From Thereva unica (lineage: Eukaryota; Arthropoda; Insecta; Diptera; Therevidae), in assembly GCA_949987705.1 (NCBI GenBank), contig OX465281.1, positions 242,007,143 to 242,071,142 of the forward strand: DNA of 64,000 bases. Direction: 5' to 3'. Positions 55,601 through 64,000 of this stretch are shown here, one piece after another. Both the position numbers and the translations under genes were made by a program. Position 1 is the first letter of the stretch. Each line of letters starts with the position of its first letter. Below the pieces are notes generated by a model. The model ran no database searches. It was given only the letters and a program-made list of their open reading frames with translations, and was not told the DNA's origin.

Positions 55601-58600
55601 CTGAATGTAGCGTTAGTTTACCGACGCCAGCGAATTTTTGGCCAGGACAGAGTGGAATTGATTCAACGACAGGTGATAAGAAGGATTTAGTTAAGGGAAC
55701 AGCAGATTCAACAGCAACATGGAAACCAGATGTTTTTGTGCAAACATTGAAAGAGGCATTGCCTGGGTTGAATTGGAAAGAAGTATGCATGGGCTTGGAT
55801 CATCCAGAATTTGTAATTAAGGACAGAATAGGATTAAATCTCTTATTAACAATTTTCCGTCTTGGAACACAATCAAGTGGAGTTGGACCAAGTTTCCCGG
55901 CTGAATGTTTATACCGTCACTGGAATACTATAGATGGGCAATTTTCACTTATTGCGCTAATGCTTAAAAATCCCGATTTATTTTCATTTGCGGATTATAT
56001 CTACACACCTGTACCAGTTGAACTGCTAAAAACCCCACCAGAAACCGATAACAAAGAAGTAGCGGCATGGAAGTCAATGCATCTTGTTGAAGTTTTATTA
56101 TATATTGCTGAAAATGGATATTACGCTCAAGTGCATGAGATATTCAAGTTTCCAGCACAACATTGTCCGGACGTACTATTTATGGCATTATTACAAATCA
56201 GCCCGCCATTAACAGCATTAAGGCAAGATTTATTTTCAAATTTAATACCGACTTTCCTTGGTAATCATCCAAATTCGGGTGTTATTCTGCATCATGCATG
56301 GAACTCGTCAAATTTCAGTCATACATTGCGGCCTATCATAATGCATTCAATGTCTGAATGGTATTTACGTGGAGAAAATGATCAATCGAAACTATCTAGA
56401 ATATTAGATGTTGCACAAGATTTGAAAGCACTTTCAAATTTACTAAACGCACGATCATTTATGTTTGTGATTGATTTAGCATGTTTAGCATCGCGCCGAG
56501 AATATTTAAAGCTTGAAAAATGGTTAAGCGATAAGATTCGAGAACATGGTGAACCTTTTGTTCAAGCAATTGTTAAATTTCTTCAGCGTCGATGTCCCCA
56601 AATAACTGGAGCTAAAATACCCGATGATCAAATACCGAAAGCTGCACAACTGCCGCACGAAACGCTTACCACAATGCTAACTTGTCTTCAAGCATGCATT
56701 GGAAATGTCCAGCAAGAATTGAGCGATATCATTTTGCAGATGACAACTAATTGCAATATGATTGTACATAAGGCTAGGCAACCACCACCTCCGGGTGTGC
56801 TTAGAGCGCATAGAGGTCTGGAGGCAACTTCATTTGGTGCTAACTTGAATACACAGCAAATGTTTGGACCTAGTGGTGTAGATACAATGTCAGCATTAAA
56901 TTCGAATATGGCTGGCATTAATTTGGGAGCACCAACAAGTGGATTTAATTTTGGAAATGTATTAGGGAATTTAGTATCAAATCCTGCCTCTCCATCAAGA
57001 CTGTTAAATGCTCCATCAAATAGTCCTTTCACATTAATGTCATTACCAGCCATCCCACCGAATAATTTAGCTCGAATACAACCAACACCACCAATTGGAG
57101 ATAAGATACACATGCCGGCAACACCATCTGTAATTCCGGATTTGGCACAAACTGTATCTAAAGAAGTTGAAGATGAAGCAAACAGCTACTTTCAAAGAAT
57201 TTACAATCATCCTCCACATCCAACATTATCGATCGATGAAGTTTTGGACATGCTTCAACGTTTTAAAGATTCGAATATACGGCGGGAACAAGAAGTGTAT
57301 CAGTGCATGTTGAGGAACTTGTTTGAAGAATATAGATTTTTCCCTCAATATCCTGATAAGGAACTTCAAATTACAGCGCAACTGTTTGGTGGAATTATTG
57401 AAAGAAATCTAGTACCGACTTGTGTTGCACTTGGCTTAGCTCTACGCTGCGTTCTTGATGCCCTACGAAAACCCACAGGAGCTAAAATGTATTATTTTGG
57501 CATAACGGCTTTAGATCGCTTCAAAACTCGCCTACACCAATACAATAAATACTGCGAATATGTGCGATCAATTCCACATTTCCAAGACTTTCCACCTCAT
57601 CTGATACAGTATGTAGAATATGGCTATCAGAGCATGGAACCACCGAATAAACCTCAAGGATCAGTTTTACCACCTTCAATGGCGCACATTATGCCAGCTC
57701 AACAGCAGCAGCAGCAGCAAAATCAACAATCTCAGCCAGACACGCAGCTATTCCGAAGTAGCTCAGTCACCGGGAATATTGTTACAACACCAACGCAGAC
57801 TTCTAAATCTGCCTTGGCACAACCCATTCATCCGTCAAGAGTTAAATCGATTGCGACTGCTACAAATATTGATACGTTGCTGGTAGCGAATGCTGATCGT
57901 GAAGAGAAAATAACAATTCCACCAGATTCAGTCCAAGATAAGACGGCATTTATTTTCAACAATTTAAGTCAGTTAAACTTACCACAGAAATGTGAGGAAA
58001 TTAAAGAGATTATGACAAAAGAATATTGGCCATGGATGTCTCAATATTTGGTACTAAAACGAGCTTCGATTGAATTAAACTTCCATTCATTATATTCGAA
58101 TTTCTTAGATTCGCTAAAAAATCCAGAAATAGTTCGTCTTGTTACTAAGGAGACATTCCGCAACATTAAAGTACTCCTTCGATCCGACAAGGGAATAGCA
58201 AATTTCTCTGATCGAAGCTTGTTAAAAAATCTGGGACATTGGCTCGGTATAATGACATTAGGCCGAAGCAGACCAATTCTACAAATTGATCTAGATTTAA
58301 AATCCCTCCTAGTGGAAGCCTATCATAAAGGACAACAAGAATTGCTTTATGTTGTACCATTTGTTGCAAAAGTATTAGAGTCATGCTCGAAAAGTAAAGT
58401 ATTTAAGCCACCAAATCCATGGACCATAGCAATTATGAACGTATTGGCCGAACTTCATCAAGAGCCTGATCTTAAGCTGAATTTAAAATTTGAAATTGAA
58501 GTACTTTGCAAGACCTTAAGCATAGATATAGCCGAATTAAAGCCTATCGTTTATCTCAAAGATCAAGAACGCGCTGGAAACATTGAATATCAGCTATCCC

Positions 58601-59285
58601 AACCGAATGTTAATAAACAAAAAGAAGTAACACCAATTGGTGATGAACAGGCAATTGCCATGAATGCAAATGCTGTAGCTAATCCATCACCAAGTGCGAG
58701 CAGTGAAAGTGCAGGGCAAGGGGCTATTAATCCACCAGAACCAAGATTCAGTTACGTTGATATAAACATATCGAATTATTCGTCAATTGCTCAACATGTT
58801 GTAATATCACCAAACATTGCAATACTACATAATAATCCAACACTTAAGCATCTCGTTATGGGAGCAATCGAACGCACAATTGCTGAATGGCTACAGCCAG
58901 TTGTCGATAGAAGTGTTCGCATTGGTGTTAGTACATGCGAGCAAATTATACGTAAAGATTTTGCTTTAGATCCGGATGAGACAAGAATGAGAAGTGCTGC
59001 TCGTTATATGGTTAGAAATTTGGCAGCCGGTATGGCTATGATTACGTGTAAAGATCAATTGACACAGACGCTATCTAATAATATCAAGAAAGCATTTTTA
59101 TCAACACTTACGCCACCAAATCAATATCAGGATGCGGAAGCTGCAGCTATGCAATTGGCTGCAGATAATGCAGAGCTTGCCTGTGCGTTTATACAGAAAA
59201 CGGCAACAGAGAAAGCAATTCCAGAAATTGATAGACGATTGTCGCCAGATTATGAAGTTAGGAAATTGGCCAGAAAGGAAGGAAG
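49667..59285 (+). CDS. Not1: CCR4-NOT scaffold subunit 1, first three exons
   Basis: Exon 1 (49667-49768) encodes MNQEPQNLTLTQISYLVNNL, which matches the CNOT1 N-terminus. Exon 2 (54727-54921) adds FVEDFGLEADRHYLRCLFSA, and exon 3 (54994-59285) gives 1430 further codons, so 1529 residues are visible. Domains in order: N-terminal HEAT-like region (to about 700); TTP-binding region (about 815-975, PTLSIDEVLDMLQRFKDS ... LRCVLDALRKPTGAKM); a Gln-rich linker; the CAF1-binding MIF4G domain (about 1075-1285, PPDSVQDKTAFIFNNLSQLN); and the CNOT9-binding DUF3819 (about 1350-1475, HVVISPNIAILHNNPTLKHL). It ends in phase 2 at a GTAAGA donor after LARKEG; the C-terminal NOT1 domain lies beyond the window. 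The protein is the scaffold of the deadenylase that removes poly(A) tails in the cytoplasm. The large introns carry many transposons. Confidence 0.97.
51120..51490. mobile_element. Inverted pair of LINE ORF1-like pieces
   Basis: Read on the minus strand, 51190-51140 has AGCTGGTGCATCAGCGCTAG, CAACCAGCACA and so on. On the plus strand 51420-51470 reads ACTGGTGCATCAGCCGCTAG, CAGCCAGCATA. They are the same ~50-base sequence facing opposite ways about 230 bases apart. The plus copy leads into the endonuclease fragment that follows. Confidence 0.45.
51540..51985 (+). mobile_element. LINE endonuclease fragment in Not1 intron 1
   Basis: Plus frame: LKKRFISGNLDVALIQDPGV, YRGGICSLGTNIGRLFYSSD, HHCPRAALLMGKRLTCHSLS and PVVAEVVLPGDVGMARQAS. 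These are the first half of an APE endonuclease as in R1/Loa-type LINEs. The catalytic Glu of LIQEPW has become Asp (LIQDPG) and the following Trp is lost. Confidence 0.75.
52384..52617 (-). mobile_element. tRNA-derived SINE
   Basis: On the minus strand the head starts GGGAGCTCGGTAGCCAAGAG at 52617 and includes a B-box GGTTCGAATCC (52563-52553). It has a perfect T-arm (CCGGG/CCCGG) and an anticodon-like stem TCTGG/CCAGA with an eight-base loop. The acceptor stem pairs for only three bases, so it is not a working tRNA. An unrelated body follows, then at 52432-52384 the motif GAGATTCAACTCGTTTCAGA and GGCATAACACT, shared with LINE tails in this window. Head, body and LINE-like tail in one direction define a SINE. 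Confidence 0.65.
53210..54080 (+). mobile_element. Jockey/CR1-type LINE fragment
   Basis: Endonuclease end: NVLWRQLDLIFSTDSINITV and DNYHPPLLLN (53415-53545, the .DH.P.. region). The reverse transcriptase follows in broken frames: TTNLLEF-like, YTDFSRAFEKLSHSIIILKL (53685-53745, with the catalytic Asp), MLGFPQALL, FQSYLADKTYQVLIRGSKSV, then LIYADDIKLYRHIKGIED (53948-54000, with YADD) and LDTFYSWCANKHLALNI. The inter-domain part is deleted. Frameshifts make it inactive. Confidence 0.8.
54090..54726. other. Intron sequence upstream of Not1 exon 2
   Basis: AT-rich with no coding frame. The acceptor TTAACATTACAG leads into exon 2. Confidence 0.4.
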
Positions 59286-59539
59286 GTAAGATTGTTTCAA
59301 TTTTATTTACTTTTATTATTAAGTTATTGGAAAGCTATATTTATCATAATTTAGTCGATATTTTAAATGGCTATGTCTCAATTTTTTATGTCTCAAAGAG
59401 AATAGGATATCTGCGGCCGGCTTTAAGGACTCTTCTTTGATCCAGTTTTTCGCATATGGTGGGAACGTATTGGCTATAGAGATTACAATTTTTCGTTTTG
59501 CTCGGTGGTATGACATCCTTGTAGACGAGGCACTTTCAA

Positions 59540-60620
59540 TCTAATTACAATTTAAACATCAAATAATGCCATTCAAACAGGGAGTTTCTTTACTTTCCAG
59601 ACGAGAGTCACGTTATGCTTTCTACCTAGGCTATCTAGTTTAGCTCTACATCGCTCCACTAGCTTCGAGCTCATCATTACTGAATCCAGAGCTTTTATAG
59701 GGGCTTGGCTGTCGATGAAAATTCCAATATGGCATCTTTGTGCAAGTTCTAAGCTCATTGTCTAAGAGGCCTTAAGGATCGCCAACACTTCCGCTTGAAA
59801 GGTACTAGCCTACGCGGGGAGGAGGTGCCAGGACAATGAACTGTTAATGATCTCTAGATAAACCCTTGTCTTGAGAGCCGTCGGTGAATATTCGATTTTT
59901 CACTGTCTTCTTGAGGGTATTTTGACGGAGATGTCTTTCTAAAAGACAATCTAGGGGGTTATGGTTACCATACCCATGGTAGCTGATTCAAGATATTGCT
60001 GTGCCCGTTATGTTGTGATGTCCAGGCCCCGGATTCCTTCAGTCTGAGGGCACTACACGAGAGTACCAGCCCTATTCTTGTTGTCGAGTGACTTGCAGAT
60101 GTCACTGGCCGTAAATTGGTATTCTCATTGTCAATCTAAAAGACCCTGGCTTATAGATCGACAAAGGTCGTATTCTAATTTCCGCAAAGTAGCGTTTGAA
60201 GTGACATTTTTCTCGATACGTTTGTAGGTATCGACAGTTTCATTCCACCGCGTCCCTTGTAGTGACGTCACTCGCCAACAAGAATACCACTTTACATGTT
60301 TGAGGTGAAGATCAGAGGCGAATAGGTGCATGTCCTCATGGCTCCTGCCGTCCTTATAGTTGCCGTCGTTTGGACCTGTCCCAACTTTGTGACGTTATAA
60401 GGCCTATTGAGCGCTGACCACCATACTAGCGAATCATAAGTGAGTTTGGCGTACCACAGCTGTGTACATCCAACAAACCCCATATCTTGCTAAACGTCTT
60501 TTTACAGACGTAGAAGGCTATACAGACTTTCTTTACCCGTTCCGTTTTATATTAAAGAGAGGAGGAGCAAGATGATTACCCTGCGGAACGCCAAAGGTTA
60601 CTTAGATCTCATTAGATAGA
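59540..60620 (-). mobile_element. LINE reverse transcriptase end and RNase H fragment
   Basis: The minus strand from 60615 has TFGVPQGNHLAPPLFNI (60600-60550), a reverse-transcriptase block. GFVGCTQLWYAKLTYDSLVW (60480-60420) and KLGQVQTTATIRTAGAMRT (60390-60335) follow. After broken sequence, RNase H begins: LAQRCHIGIFIDSQAPIKAL, SSKLVERCRAKLDSLGRKHN and VTLVW (59745-59590), with the second catalytic Asp in IDSQ. The stretch from PQG to LWYAKL skips the FADD region, so it is deleted. It is the same general class as the fragment at 500-1015. Confidence 0.75.
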
Positions 60621-60819
60621 AATTCTTGGAATCTGATAACCTATGTTCTTCCTTTCAGATATGATTTTAACCATTCCAGGGCAGAACCTGATATTCCAAA
60701 TTTTAATCAAAGGCCTTGGTGACGTCCGTGTACACAGCATCCATCTCCGCTCTCCATCTTCTTCTTTAAAGGCTCTACAACCGCGATCTAATCCTGGCCT
60801 TTCCCAACATATGTGCCGT

Positions 60820-61345
60820 TCACTGCAAAAGCGGTGTAACTTCACACTTCAAAACACTAGAGTTTGGCCCGCTTTTAGGTCACATTCCGTCACATCCCCG
60901 CTATAAAGCCAAAGCAACTTCAAAAGTGCACTATAATTGCACTTATAGTGCACTTTTGGAGGCGCTCCACCCTCACAGAGAAAGATTTGACAAAATGCGA
61001 CTCCAAAGGCAATCAGCCTCCAATACTCTAAAATACGAAGCCACACCACTCCTACATTAAACCACACAAATGTTGCTCGTTCCGTAATAATTCTTTTCTC
61101 CGGGTGAGGTTATAAGCCTCACGCCAACCTTACTTGGAAGGACTCGAGTACTGAGTATAATTTTCATTCAAAGACGAATTCAAGCATACTGCAAGTTTAT
61201 CTCTGTCGTGAATAATATCCATATAAACCCTTTACACATATATTTGTCGTTCAATGCAAAAGTGGTGTAACTCCATATTTTAAAATAGTAGAGCTTGATT
61301 TGCTTTGGAGTTACATTTTGTCATTTTTTTTTCGTTATAAAAGGG
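60820..61345. mobile_element. Cluster of three related MITE-like units with a perfect hairpin
   Basis: Units at 60826-60905 (+), about 61060-60975 (-) and 61262-61345 (+) share the words AAAGTGGTGTAACTCCATAT-like, TTTTAAAATAGTAGAG and TTTGGAGTTACATTTTGTCA-like. Between the first two is a 16-base perfect palindrome, CAAAAGTGCACTATAA (60921-60936) and TTATAGTGCACTTTTG (60943-60958). Units 1 and 2 therefore form one fold-back element, and unit 3 is a half copy. Confidence 0.6.
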
Positions 61346-61349
61346 AGAG

Positions 61350-62110
61350 TTTAGGGACGTTTAAGGCCCTTCTACACCCCAAACAAAGTGAAGACCCAAA
61401 TTGGGGCTGTTTTATAGGACAGAAATTTAGGTGCTTTCGTCTCTGTTGCACGAACGATAGAATCCTCGATAGAGAGAAATTCATACAAATATCTGTGCGA
61501 TAAAAGAGCTCCACAGTCGGTTTTGGGATGTAAATGTGCCTTTATAGGTTTGATTTTCTATCCTATCCCGAGGAAAAATTAGACTTGCCCGTTCTTAGCC
61601 TGAAAAAGGCACGCACAACGTCAAAATGCCTACATGGCACTCAAAACATGCATGGTCCCCTGAGTATAAGTTCTCCTTTTTCAAATGCAATGAATGAATA
61701 ATTCAAATGCTCACACTTTTTTAAATGAAACGGAGTAAAATTGAAAAATTAAAAAATTGTGTAGGAAGAAGAAAAAAGGCAATTATCTGGGTAACCATAA
61801 AGGGTGACACTAAGCATACTCAGTAGACCAGTTTTGGTTCGATTGCGCAGGTCAAGCAGCATTGGACGTGGTTAGTGCTTAGTCGGGGACCACTTAGTAT
61901 GCAACACTTGCGTTTGGTATGGTCCATTACGAACACAAGGCAGCTTTGGTAGGAAGTAGGATTACCTATGTGAGGAAGCAAACAATTAGCTTTTCTTGTA
62001 GAGAATTTTGAAGCAGTTTTGATCATACTTGGGACGGTCTTCGGACTTCCATAAAATAAGAACCTGCTTTTTCCGAGTTCTCTTGTAAATAAGAAGAATG
62101 TGCCTCCAAT
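61350..62110. other. Not1 intron sequence, nothing assigned
   Basis: No coding frame or bounded repeat is supported here. Confidence 0.35.
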
Positions 62111-62121
62111 ATGTGTTAAGG

Positions 62122-62292
62122 TGCTGATAGACGATGAGAATATTCTCAACGTAAATTTTGGTATTCTCGTGAGAATATTCTCATGGCTGTTTACACGAGT
62201 GATAGTATTTGTTCTTGTGAGCGTAAATATCGTTCTCATGAGAATCGCTCTCATGAGAATATTTTCATGAGTTCTCATGTGTGTCTACACGA
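62122..62292. repeat. Cluster of TCTCATGAGA / GAGAATATTCTC palindromes
   Basis: The words GATGAGAATATTCTCA, GTGAGAATATTCTCATGG, TTCTCATGAGAATCGC and TCTCATGAGAATATTTTCAT follow one another, each palindromic in itself. The outer parts TAGACGATGAGAA (left) and TTCTCATGTGTGTCTA (right) are roughly inverted, so the whole is probably a small MITE of about 170 bases. The hAT terminal repeat begins directly after it. Confidence 0.55.
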
Positions 62293-64000
62293 CAGTGTTG
62301 CCAAACGTAGGGATTTCTCCCTACGCGTAGGGACAAATTACATAAAAATTACCGTAGGGGAGGAATTTTAAATTTCCATAAAATGTAGGGAATTCACAAA
62401 AATGCATCTGTTTTGTACAAAAAGTACAAAAGATTTCAAAGCAAATTTTCCTAAACAACTACTGACATCTAACGCAAATTGTTTGAAGTAATGAAATTAT
62501 TTGATATTTGTACATTATAGCTACAACCATGACGGTTTCCTAAGACTAAGAAGAACAAGACTCATGAGATGAGAATCATAAAACTTTGGGAATCCCCTAA
62601 ATTTTTATCTGTAAAAATTGGAGTTTTTATTCTTTATTAAATTTAATCTGATCGGTTTTTTGATAAGTCTGCAAAATTGTACAAAATTTATTTAAGTATT
62701 ACATGGAAATTTTTACGTATAGATAACAGTTTGAAATGAATTCAGAGTGGGGCATCAAAAAGCAATTAAAGTTATCAAAACAAGTAAAAAGTTGAACGAA
62801 TTTATTAAACCTCTTTTAATAGATGAAGAAATTGACGCAGAAATTCGGCTAAGTTTATTAACCGCGGAATATAATTTAAGTTTTCATGCTATGCAAGGTG
62901 TAGTGGAGACTATGAAACATATCTTCAATGATTCAAAACTAGCAAGAAAAATTAAACTTAAAAGAACGAAATGTACTAACATAATTAATAACGTTGTGAG
63001 TAAAGCGATAGTAGACGATCTTGATTGTGAATTGAAAGACAAGTATTTTTCAGTATTAGTCGATGAAAGCACAGACATTAGTAATGAAAAAAATATGTGC
63101 ATATTGGTAAAATATTATAAAAATAAGCAATCTTTTGTGCATTTGTTGGATCTAGTTAAAATTACAGATAGTGCTTCAGGGGAGAATTTGTATAAAATGT
63201 TTTTACATTGTCTAGAGAAACACAATTTAAATATAGGACAAATAATTGGATATTGCAGTGATAATGCGAACGTTATGATGGGAAAGAAAGAGTCATTTCT
63301 TAGTCATTTATTAAAAGATAATTCGAATGTTTTTGTAATTGGTTGTACTTGCCATTCCGCACATTTGATAGCAAGTCATGCTGCAGATGAGTTACCCAAA
63401 AATGTAGAAAGCCTCATGCACTCTATATATTCATATTTCTCAAGAAGTCCCAAAAGGCAGGCTTTATTAGAAGGTATTCAAAACAATATGAAAAAAGAAA
63501 AGCACAAATTAATTAATCCAAGTAGAACAAGGTGGTTGGCTTTATTGAATTCTGTAAACAGGATTTTAGAACAATGGTCGATTTTGCAACAAACATTCTT
63601 ATATGCTTTTGTTGAAGATAAAACTCCGAATGCTACCTTAATTTCCAACGAATTAAATAATCCGTATACCAAAGCCTATCTCGAATTTATGCAGTATGTC
63701 TTGCCGTATTTTCATAATTTCAACTTAATATTTCAGTCCGAAAGAAATTTAATAGCAAATTTATATGAAGAATCTAAACGATTTTTACGGTTATTGTGCG
63801 CCAACTTTGTTAAACCTAATTACTGCGATAATATAGAAAAAAGCAATGTTTTAAACAATAATATACTTCTTTCTATGGAGGAAATTAACATAGGAAAGAA
63901 AGCAGAAGAAACATTAAGTCAACTGCAGGACCAAAGTAAATATTTACAATTTAAAGGGAGATGTTTAAAATTTTATCAAGTAGCGGTTGAGCAAGCTCTA
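62293..64000 (+). mobile_element. hAT DNA transposon, left end and transposase, cut by window edge
   Basis: The left end CAGTGTTGCCAAACGTAGGG is the typical hAT terminal sequence (CAGNG start). The transposase frame follows from 62746 and runs off the window. The right end is not visible, so the target duplication cannot be checked. The element lies in an intron of Not1, in the same direction as that gene. Confidence 0.75.
62746..64000 (+). CDS. hAT transposase, partial
   Basis: One frame is open for 418 codons from 62747 to the window end, after a possible splice acceptor (GAATTCAG). It has the hAT catalytic-core order. KYFSVLVDESTDISNEKNMC holds the first catalytic Asp (VDEST). IIGYCSDNANVMMGKKESFL has the second Asp. 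VFVIGCTCHSAHLIASHAAD carries the C-x-C-H-x2-H pattern. NPSRTRWLALLNSVNRILEQ has the conserved RW. The C-terminal dimerisation part lies outside. It resembles the hAT group that gave rise to SCAND3/ZBED-like and zinc-finger MYM-like proteins. The upstream BED or zinc-finger exon was not recognised. The unbroken frame contrasts with every other transposon here except the ORF1 at 31157-32680, so it is young or under constraint. Confidence 0.8.

Overview
This window looks like a piece of an insect nuclear genome, most probably a fly (Diptera). The sequence is AT-rich. Its genes carry GT-AG introns and encode animal proteins (Stardust, beta-ureidopropionase, Sec6/EXOC3, CNOT1, a SET-MYND protein), and the gaps are packed with decayed non-LTR retrotransposons, MITEs, mariner, hAT, Helitron and gypsy remnants. 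The pyd3 and Sec6 models match the usual insect lengths. The species cannot be fixed from the sequence. There is no bacterial-style operon structure; each gene stands alone.

Layout. 0-2.6 kb: LINE RNase H debris. 2.6-5.1 kb: two minus-strand genes for secreted peptides, each with a TATA box. One is a small, frame-disrupted peptide (2602-2826). The other (3467-4996) is a striking 509-residue precursor made of a signal peptide and thirteen 37-residue repeats, each with two RxxR-type cleavage motifs. 6.3-6.9 kb: Helitron helicase debris. 8.1-12.2 kb (+): the last five exons of stardust (end of PDZ, SH3, HOOK, GUK), with a LINE in the last intron. 13.07-16.10 kb: a 3 kb element with about 300 bp terminal inverted repeats and a TA duplication, with a MITE nested inside. 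17-20.3 kb: MITEs and LINE fragments. 20.9-22.2 kb (-): complete pyd3. 23-24.4 kb: gypsy integrase debris and a mariner split by a MITE. 27-28.4 kb: LINE fragments and a MITE with a TTA duplication. 29.7-30.2 kb (-): first two exons of a BED zinc-finger gene. 31.2-36.1 kb: a jumble of LINE gag, endonuclease and reverse transcriptase pieces on both strands. 36.4-38.8 kb (-): SMYD4-like gene. 39.2-40.5 kb: LINE. 41.9-47.3 kb (+): complete Sec6, its single intron filled with LINEs. 47.8-48.3 kb: LINE tail. 49.7-59.3 kb (+): first three exons of Not1/CNOT1, running on past the window. Its introns hold LINE pieces, a tRNA-derived SINE, fold-back MITEs and, at the right edge, a hAT element with a long open transposase frame.

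The host genes have unrelated jobs: epithelial polarity, pyrimidine breakdown, exocytosis, mRNA deadenylation, and probable protein methylation. The least explained item is the secreted repeat precursor and its small neighbour, which could be an immune-type or other multi-peptide locus. The other main theme is the dense set of short palindromic elements with recognisable target duplications.
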